Source: Myroides sp.
GTDB lineage: Bacteria; Bacteroidota; Bacteroidia; Flavobacteriales; Flavobacteriaceae
DNA: 11,275 nt
Assembly (NCBI GenBank): GCA_018384465.1
Contig: JAHAYQ010000060.1
Span: 1 to 11,275, forward strand
Direction: 5' to 3'
Part shown: positions 7,648-11,275 of the stretch, piece by piece
Layout of the letters: each line of letters opens with the position of its first letter
How positions within the stretch are numbered: the stretch's first letter is position 1
Translations under genes and position numbers: made by a program
Notes under the pieces: generated by a model
Told to the model about the DNA's origin: nothing
The model's database searches: none
What the model saw: only the letters and a program-made list of their open reading frames with translations

Positions 7648-7750
7648 ATTTATTATCAGGCTCCTGCCTATTCGCCTTATCTGAAATAGTTTAACGTGTT
7701 TTTTCTCTCTCAGTTTTTAGCTTTTTTCAGTTGCCACTATTTCATTCTAT
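7648..7750 (+). promoter_or_regulatory. Structured 5' leader of the helicase operon (candidate RNA switch)
   Basis: TGAAATAGT (7682-7690) is perfectly complementary to ACTATTTCA (7736-7744), which ends 6 nt before the ATG. Pairing would close a 45-nt pyrimidine-rich loop and sequester the translation start region. Upstream, AGGC-TCCT-GCCT (7658-7669) can form a small hairpin. TTCAT (7741-7745) can instead pair with ATGAA (7751-7755), which includes the start codon, and this excludes part of the 9-bp stem. Long folded leaders are known regulators of cold-shock mRNAs in other bacteria; a role here is inferred from the genes downstream. It matches no riboswitch class that I recognise. Confidence 0.45.
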
Positions 7751-8881
7751 ATGAATTTTAAAGAATTAAACCTTATACCGCCCATTAACAAGGCGATACA
7801 AAAAGTCGGTTATACCGCACCCACACCCATACAACAGCAGTCGATTCCACATATATTAAAAGGCAATGATTTAATTGGTTGCGCACAAACAGGCACAGGA
7901 AAAACAGCATCGTTTGCTATACCTGTACTACAATTGTTGCATGAAAAGCAAACATCCCATAAAAACATCAGAGCTTTAGTACTTACCCCAACGCGTGAAC
8001 TTGCCATTCAGGTAAGTGACAATTTTAAAATGTACGGCTCGTTTTTACCCTTAAAACATTTGGAAATCTTTGGTGGTGTACCTCAAGGAAACCAAGTAAC
8101 AGCTATAAAAAAAGGAGTTGATATTTTAATAGCAACCCCAGGCAGGCTGTTAGACCTTATGAATCAAGGATTGGTTAATATTTCACAAATTGAGATACTG
8201 GTACTTGACGAAGCCGACCGTATGTTAGATATGGGATTTGTGAACGACGTTAAAAAGATTCTTAAAAAAGTGCCTGTTAAAAGGCAAACTTTATTTTTCT
8301 CGGCAACGATGCCAACTGACATTAGAAAGTTTGCTCAATCGATCTTGAACAATCCTAAAGAAATCAATGTTACCCCTGTTTCTTCAACTGCCCAAACGGT
8401 GAAACAATCAGTATATTTCGTTGAAAAAACTGAAAAGTTAGATTTATTGGTACGTATTTTACAAGATCCATCTATAGAAAGATCGTTAGTGTTTTCACGT
8501 ACCAAACACGGTGCTGATAAATTAGTTAAAAAATTAGTTAAAGCAGGTATAACTGCAGCTGCCATTCACGGTAACAAATCACAAAATGCCAGACAAAACG
8601 CTTTAAACAATTTTAAAAACAGTAGTATTCGCGTATTAATAGCCACTGATATTGCAGCGCGAGGCATTGATATAGACGAATTACCACACGTTATAAATTA
8701 TGAATTACCCAATGTTCCTGAAACGTATGTACACAGAATTGGAAGAACGGGACGCGCAGGTGCATCGGGAACAGCAATTTCCTTTTGTAGCGAAGATGAA
8801 AAAAAAGACCTTAAAAACATTCAAAAACTAATAGGTTTTAACATGGCTGTTGCTAAAGAAAACCTACAACCTTTAACCTAA
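7751..8881 (+). CDS. rhlE: DEAD-box ATP-dependent RNA helicase, RhlE-type
   Basis: This 376-residue cytoplasmic RNA helicase unwinds or remodels RNA duplexes using ATP, probably in ribosome assembly, mRNA turnover or cold adaptation. All core motifs are present: Q motif (GYTAPTPIQ, 20-28), motif I AQTGTGKT (45-52), Ia PTREL (80-84), GG (108-109), Ib TPGR (129-132), II DEAD (153-156), III SAT (184-186), IV LVFSRT (246-251), V ATDIAARGIDI (298-308) and VI HRIGRTGR (328-335). The opening (MNFKELNLIPPINKAIQKVGY) is typical of the RhlE branch. The protein ends about 40 residues after motif VI and lacks the long basic tail many RhlE proteins carry; the next gene encodes such a basic stretch separately. 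It heads an operon with two cold-shock-domain genes, the first starting 13 bp downstream. Helicase family is certain; the RhlE symbol is likely. Confidence 0.93.
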   Translation: MNFKELNLIPPINKAIQKVGYTAPTPIQQQSIPHILKGNDLIGCAQTGTGKTASFAIPVLQLLHEKQTSHKNIRALVLTPTRELAIQVSDNFKMYGSFLPLKHLEIFGGVPQGNQVTAIKKGVDILIATPGRLLDLMNQGLVNISQIEILVLDEADRMLDMGFVNDVKKILKKVPVKRQTLFFSATMPTDIRKFAQSILNNPKEINVTPVSSTAQTVKQSVYFVEKTEKLDLLVRILQDPSIERSLVFSRTKHGADKLVKKLVKAGITAAAIHGNKSQNARQNALNNFKNSSIRVLIATDIAARGIDIDELPHVINYELPNVPETYVHRIGRTGRAGASGTAISFCSEDEKKDLKNIQKLIGFNMAVAKENLQPLT

Positions 8882-8894
8882 ACAAATTTAAAAT

Positions 8895-9332
8895 ATGGCA
8901 GATTCTTTTTCTAAAAAAGAAAATAACAAGAAGAAAAACAAGAAATTACAAGACAAACAATTAAGACGTGAAGACCGTAAAAACAACAACAACAAAGGCA
9001 AAAGTCTTGATGACATGATTGTTTATGTTGACGTAAACGGTAATTTCACTTCGGTACCACCTCATCTTCAAAACAGAGAGGAAGATTTAGCAGCAGCTAA
9101 AAAAGCAAAAGACACCTTAGAAAACGTAGATACCGAATTTACAGGTACCGTAACTTACACCAACGAAAAGGGCTATGGCTTTATAACAGAAGACAAAACA
9201 GGCGAAAATGTATTTTTTCACCAAGGTCAATTAGAGCATCCAATAAGCAAGAACGAGAAAGTAAGCTACGAGAAAGAGTCAACAGTAAAAGGGATAAGAG
9301 CAATTAACATTCAAAAATTAACAAATAAATAA
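8895..9332 (+). CDS. Basic-tailed cold-shock domain protein
   Basis: This 145-residue protein has a highly charged, probably disordered N-terminus (about 1-38, rich in Lys, Asn and Arg). A short conserved-looking linker follows (SLDDMIVYVDVNGNFTSVPP, 37-56), then an acidic/Lys stretch, then a C-terminal cold-shock domain (about 82-142). The domain shows both RNA-binding motifs, KGYGFI (92-97, RNP1) and VFFH (106-109, RNP2). It should bind single-stranded RNA or DNA as a chaperone. The tail may provide non-specific RNA affinity or contact ribosomes. It lies between a DEAD-box helicase and a small Csp with gaps of 13 and 3 bp, so the three are probably co-transcribed and translationally coupled. 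Similar tail-plus-CSD proteins occur in Bacteroidota, as I recall; their precise role is not known to me. Confidence 0.88.
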   Translation: MADSFSKKENNKKKNKKLQDKQLRREDRKNNNNKGKSLDDMIVYVDVNGNFTSVPPHLQNREEDLAAAKKAKDTLENVDTEFTGTVTYTNEKGYGFITEDKTGENVFFHQGQLEHPISKNEKVSYEKESTVKGIRAINIQKLTNK

Positions 9333-9335
9333 AAA

Positions 9336-9527
9336 ATGTACGAAGGAACAGTAAAATTTTTTAATGAAACTAAAGGATTTGGTTTTATTACACAGACAAA
9401 CGGAAACGAAGATATTTTTGTCCACATTTCAGGAACACTTGACAAAATTAGTGAAAACGACGAAGTTATTTTTGACATAGAGCAAGGTAAGAAAGGCTTA
9501 ACTGCTACCAATGTAAAAAGAAAATAA
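9336..9527 (+). CDS. Small cold-shock protein (CspA family)
   Basis: This 63-residue single cold-shock domain (five-stranded OB fold) binds single-stranded nucleic acid and melts RNA secondary structure. RNP1 is KGFGFI (13-18) and RNP2 is IFVH (27-30). The ending GLTATNVKRK is typical of the family, and the length is close to the usual 65-70. The ATG is only 3 bp after the preceding stop codon, so translation is probably coupled. It is last in the helicase operon and is followed 17 bp later by a strong terminator. It shares its fold with the C-terminal half of the preceding gene, so the pair may stem from duplication, but the sequences have diverged. Temperature regulation is inferred from the family and operon context. 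Confidence 0.93.
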   Translation: MYEGTVKFFNETKGFGFITQTNGNEDIFVHISGTLDKISENDEVIFDIEQGKKGLTATNVKRK

Positions 9528-9544
9528 TATTTTTCAAAGAAGTT

Positions 9545-9578
9545 AACCGGCTGTATAATCTTTACAGCCGGTTTTTTT
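9545..9578 (+). terminator. Rho-independent terminator of the cold-shock operon
   Basis: AACCGGCTGTA (9545-9555) pairs perfectly over 11 bp with TACAGCCGGTT (9563-9573) around a 7-nt loop, followed by a T run to 9578. It sits between two convergent genes. On the minus strand there is no T run after the stem, so termination of the KAS III gene here is less certain. Confidence 0.9.
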
Positions 9579-9580
9579 AT

Positions 9581-10639
9581 TTAAAATTGATAAACAAATG
9601 CGTTGATATTCATTCCCGCACCCACAGATGCGAATAAAACTACGTCGCCTTTTTCCAAAGAATGATCTGGTAACTGCCCGCTTAAAATCATTGTTAAAAG
9701 AGTAGGAATCGTTGCCACACTGCTATTGCCAAGTTTACTAATTACCATTGGCATTATATTATCTGGCAGTTCGGCATTGTATAACTCATAAAATCTTTTT
9801 ACAATTGCCTCATCCATTTTTTCATTTGCTTGATGTATAATGATTTTCTTAAGCTCATTGATCTTAAATCCACTATCATCTAAGCATTTTTTCATTGCCG
9901 TAGGTACATTCAACAAGGCAAATTCATAGATCTTTCTGCCGTTCATTTTAATATACCTTATATCAGCAGAATGATCGTTATTATACGATTTTCCGAAATA
10001 CAGATAATCTTTTTCAGTTAGCGTAAAAGATGCAGATACGTGCGATTTAATTCCTGAATCGTCCGTACTAAGATCAAAAATAGCGGCACCGGCTCCATCT
10101 GCATAAATCATACTATCACGATCGTGTACATCTACCACTCTAGACAATGTTTCTGCGCCAATTACCAAACATCTTTTGGCAATACCCGCATTAAGGAATG
10201 CGTTTGCCTGAATAACCCCTTCTATCCATCCAGGGCATCCAAAGACTAAATCGTAAGCAACACAAAAATTGTTCTTTATTTTCAAAAGATGCTTCACTCT
10301 AGAAGCTAAACTTGGCACCATATCCGATTGAATCATTCCAAAGCGCACATCTCCAAAATTATGAGCAAATATGATATAATCTATCGTTTCAGGATCGATT
10401 CCTGCATCATTAATAGCGGCTTTAGCGGCAAGGAATCCCAAATCTGAAGTAACTTGCTCTTTGCTTGCATAACGTCTTTCTTCAATACCGGTAATCTCTT
10501 CTAATTTCTTTGCTATTGTTGAATTGTCATGCTTTAGTACTTTTCCGCTCTCATCCATAAAAGAATGTTTCTCGAAAAACAAATTGGTTATAGTTTCTAA
10601 TGGTATGTAGTTTCCTACACCAATAATCTTACCTGCCAT
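9581..10639 (-). CDS. 3-oxoacyl-ACP synthase III (KAS III / FabH-like)
   Basis: This 352-residue thiolase-fold condensing enzyme is predicted to catalyse decarboxylative Claisen condensation of an acyl-CoA starter with malonyl-ACP. The full KAS III triad is visible: Cys135 (FGCPGW), His269 (IIHQAN, with Asn272) and Asn305 (LGNSSVATIP). The ending GAGMNINAFVYQF replaces the usual FabH glycine-rich C-terminus, and the N-terminus (MAGKIIGVGNYIPLETI) is family-typical. It is slightly longer than housekeeping FabH (about 320) and is not next to plsX or rpmF. It may therefore be a paralogue serving a special lipid, branched fatty acid or polyene pathway; this is inference. A near-consensus -7 box, TAAATTTA (10696-10703, minus), suggests a leader of about 50 nt. 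It stands alone, convergent with the cold-shock operon. Confidence 0.9.
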   Translation of the reverse strand: MAGKIIGVGNYIPLETITNLFFEKHSFMDESGKVLKHDNSTIAKKLEEITGIEERRYASKEQVTSDLGFLAAKAAINDAGIDPETIDYIIFAHNFGDVRFGMIQSDMVPSLASRVKHLLKIKNNFCVAYDLVFGCPGWIEGVIQANAFLNAGIAKRCLVIGAETLSRVVDVHDRDSMIYADGAGAAIFDLSTDDSGIKSHVSASFTLTEKDYLYFGKSYNNDHSADIRYIKMNGRKIYEFALLNVPTAMKKCLDDSGFKINELKKIIIHQANEKMDEAIVKRFYELYNAELPDNIMPMVISKLGNSSVATIPTLLTMILSGQLPDHSLEKGDVVLFASVGAGMNINAFVYQF

Positions 10640-10722
10640 ATTATAAAATGATTGTTTCTCTGTCTGCTACTTATTTGAAGCAGAAGGAAACTACGTAAAT
10701 TTAGTAAAAATAAATGGGTAAA

Positions 10723-10745
10723 GTGTATCCTTTCTGTAAATACAC
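10723..10745 (-). terminator. Possible hairpin after the small minus-strand gene
   Basis: GTGTAT and ATACAC can pair over 6 bp around an 11-nt loop. On the minus strand this is followed by TTTACCCATTTATTTTT. It lies about 26 bp past the stop codon of the 60-residue gene and upstream of the KAS III promoter. The stem is short, so it is only a weak terminator candidate. Confidence 0.3.
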
Positions 10746-10770
10746 AATTAGTTTAGTGATCTCTTTAGCA

Positions 10771-10953
10771 TTAAACGGCAAGAATTTCCTTATACTCTTC
10801 AAAGCGATGTTCGCGAATAGGGCGTATATAAGGTTCTGTACTAAAATACAACAACAGGCACGGACTTATGGTTTTGTATTTTTCAACAAATTCATACTTG
10901 ATTAATTCGCCGTTTTTAATGCGTTGTTTTATTTTGTTGTGATAAGGGTACAT
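10771..10953 (-). CDS. Conserved-looking small protein of unknown function, 60 aa
   Basis: This 60-residue protein starts MYPYHNKIKQRIKNGEL and ends FEEYKEILAV. It has no signal peptide or membrane segment. It is basic at the N-terminus, has a central hydrophobic strand-like stretch (CLLLYFST, about 32-39), then a proline/arginine turn (EPYIRPIREHRF). The even mix of hydrophobic and charged residues and the sensible start context favour a real gene over chance. It resembles short hypothetical proteins I associate with flavobacterial genomes, but I cannot assign a function. An imperfect -7 box, TAACTTTA (10970-10977, minus), lies about 17 bp upstream of the ATG. It sits between a tRNA terminator and the KAS III gene, all on the minus strand. 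The overlapping plus-strand frame at 10714-10905 is judged non-coding. Confidence 0.6.
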   Translation of the reverse strand: MYPYHNKIKQRIKNGELIKYEFVEKYKTISPCLLLYFSTEPYIRPIREHRFEEYKEILAV

Positions 10954-11006
10954 AACTTGTATTATGAAGTAAAGTTAGAAAACTTATCTTAAAAACATAT
11001 TTAATA

Positions 11007-11066
11007 ACAACAAAAAAGCCTCACATTTCTGTAAGGCGTTCTGTATTTTGCACCCCTTCTTGGGCT
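11007..11066. repeat. Direct repeat, copy 1: tRNA 3' end plus terminator
   Basis: This 60-bp block matches 11211-11270 with three mismatches. It includes a minus-strand terminator hairpin (11018-11037) and a relic of a tRNA 3' end (11051-11066, reading GCCCAAGAAGGGGTG on the minus strand). Beyond 11066 the T-loop sequence TTCGA is lost and similarity stops, so this copy is not a working tRNA. Confidence 0.85.
11012..11037 (-). terminator. Terminator hairpin, duplicated copy
   Basis: Minus-strand GCCTTACA-GAAA-TGTGAGGC forms an 8-bp stem (one G-U) with a GAAA tetraloop, followed by six Ts. It is the partner of the tRNA terminator at 11216-11241. Confidence 0.8.
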
Positions 11067-11210
11067 GTCACTCAAGTCCCGAGTTCCTTTATTCATGAGG
11101 GTTCCTTTATATCAAATGTTTATTAGAAACCGAATTTTACGTCTTTTACTTTTAGACTACCTTAGTATCTTTTGTAATAAAAGTTGACAAACCCAATAAA
11201 ACCGTTTTAA
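11067..11210. other. Spacer between the two tRNA-end copies
   Basis: These 144 bp have no gene. A short imperfect tandem repeat, GAGTTCCTTTATTCAT / GAGGGTTCCTTTATATCA (11081-11114), lies near the left copy. The rest is AT-rich and was not recognised. Confidence 0.5.
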
Positions 11211-11270
11211 ACAACAAAAAAGCCTTACATTTCTGTAAGGCGTTCTGTATTTTGCTCCCCCTCTTGGGCT
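11211..11270. repeat. Direct repeat, copy 2: tRNA 3' end plus terminator
   Basis: This is the intact partner of 11007-11066 at a constant offset of 204 bp. It contains the terminator and most of the tRNA 3' portion visible in the window. Confidence 0.85.
11216..11241 (-). terminator. Terminator of the tRNA gene
   Basis: Minus-strand GCCTTACA-GAAA-TGTAAGGC is a perfect 8-bp stem with a stable GAAA tetraloop, followed by six Ts. It starts 13 bp after the tRNA discriminator base. Confidence 0.9.
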
Positions 11271-11275
11271 CGAAC
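11255..11275 (-). tRNA. 3' end of a tRNA, probably tRNA-Asn (partial)
   Basis: Read on the minus strand, the edge shows G-TTCGAGC-CCAAG, fitting position 53, the T loop and the 3' half of the T stem. AGGGGGA (acceptor 3' strand) and discriminator G follow. The CCA end is not encoded (next bases CAA). The G discriminator and the likely CTTGG/CCAAG T stem resemble bacterial tRNA-Asn. The anticodon lies outside the window, so identity is a guess while the tRNA assignment is firm. Confidence 0.75.

Noticed and set aside
10714..10905. Plus-strand 63-codon frame overlapping the small minus-strand gene
   Set aside because: It starts in the KAS III promoter region, shows no family features and overlaps a better supported minus-strand frame.

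Overview
The window looks like a low-GC Bacteroidota chromosome, most likely Flavobacteriaceae. Supporting signs are a TonB-dependent receptor with an N-terminal carboxypeptidase-regulatory-like domain, promoter -7 boxes close to the Bacteroidota consensus TAnnTTTG, start codons without clear Shine-Dalgarno sequences, and KAS III, Usp and cold-shock proteins that resemble flavobacterial versions. The species cannot be named from this sequence.

Layout. Bases 2-277 hold a 3'-truncated transposase relic. Bases 311-1176 are gene-free and hold an ordered array of hairpin-bearing repeat units, built as two tandem copies of a ~385-bp higher-order block. Bases 1272-6114 (minus strand) form a tight operon: TonB-dependent receptor, then a secreted purple (tartrate-resistant type) acid phosphatase, then a beta-propeller phytase lipoprotein. 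Together these look like a phytate / organic phosphate scavenging locus. The phytase would start removing phosphate from inositol hexakisphosphate at the cell surface, the acid phosphatase could act on phosphomonoesters, and the receptor would import a product or chelate. The receptor frame is broken by one frameshift near 4066, so the locus may be decaying, or the break may be a sequence error.

Bases 6118-6536 are a divergent intergenic region with a promoter for each side and one inverted stray copy of the repeat found in the 311-1176 array. A two-domain universal stress protein follows on the plus strand. Bases 7634-9578 form a plus-strand RNA-chaperone / cold-shock operon: a ~105-nt structured leader, an RhlE-type DEAD-box helicase, a protein with a Lys/Asn-rich tail fused to a cold-shock domain, a classical small cold-shock protein, and a strong terminator. 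The leader has a perfect 9-bp long-range pairing that ends just before the helicase start codon, which makes it a candidate temperature-responsive RNA element.

On the minus strand, 9581-10639 is a stand-alone KAS III (FabH-like) enzyme with a complete Cys-His-Asn triad, and 10771-10953 is a 60-residue protein of unknown function. The right edge cuts into the 3' end of a minus-strand tRNA, probably tRNA-Asn. A 60-bp copy of that tRNA's 3' end plus its terminator lies 204 bp away, resembling an attachment-site scar or tRNA duplication relic.

The most noteworthy items are the higher-order hairpin array and its inverted outlier, the broken receptor in an otherwise intact phytate operon, the candidate RNA switch ahead of the helicase / cold-shock operon, and the duplicated tRNA end. 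Nothing here is clearly a wholly new system.
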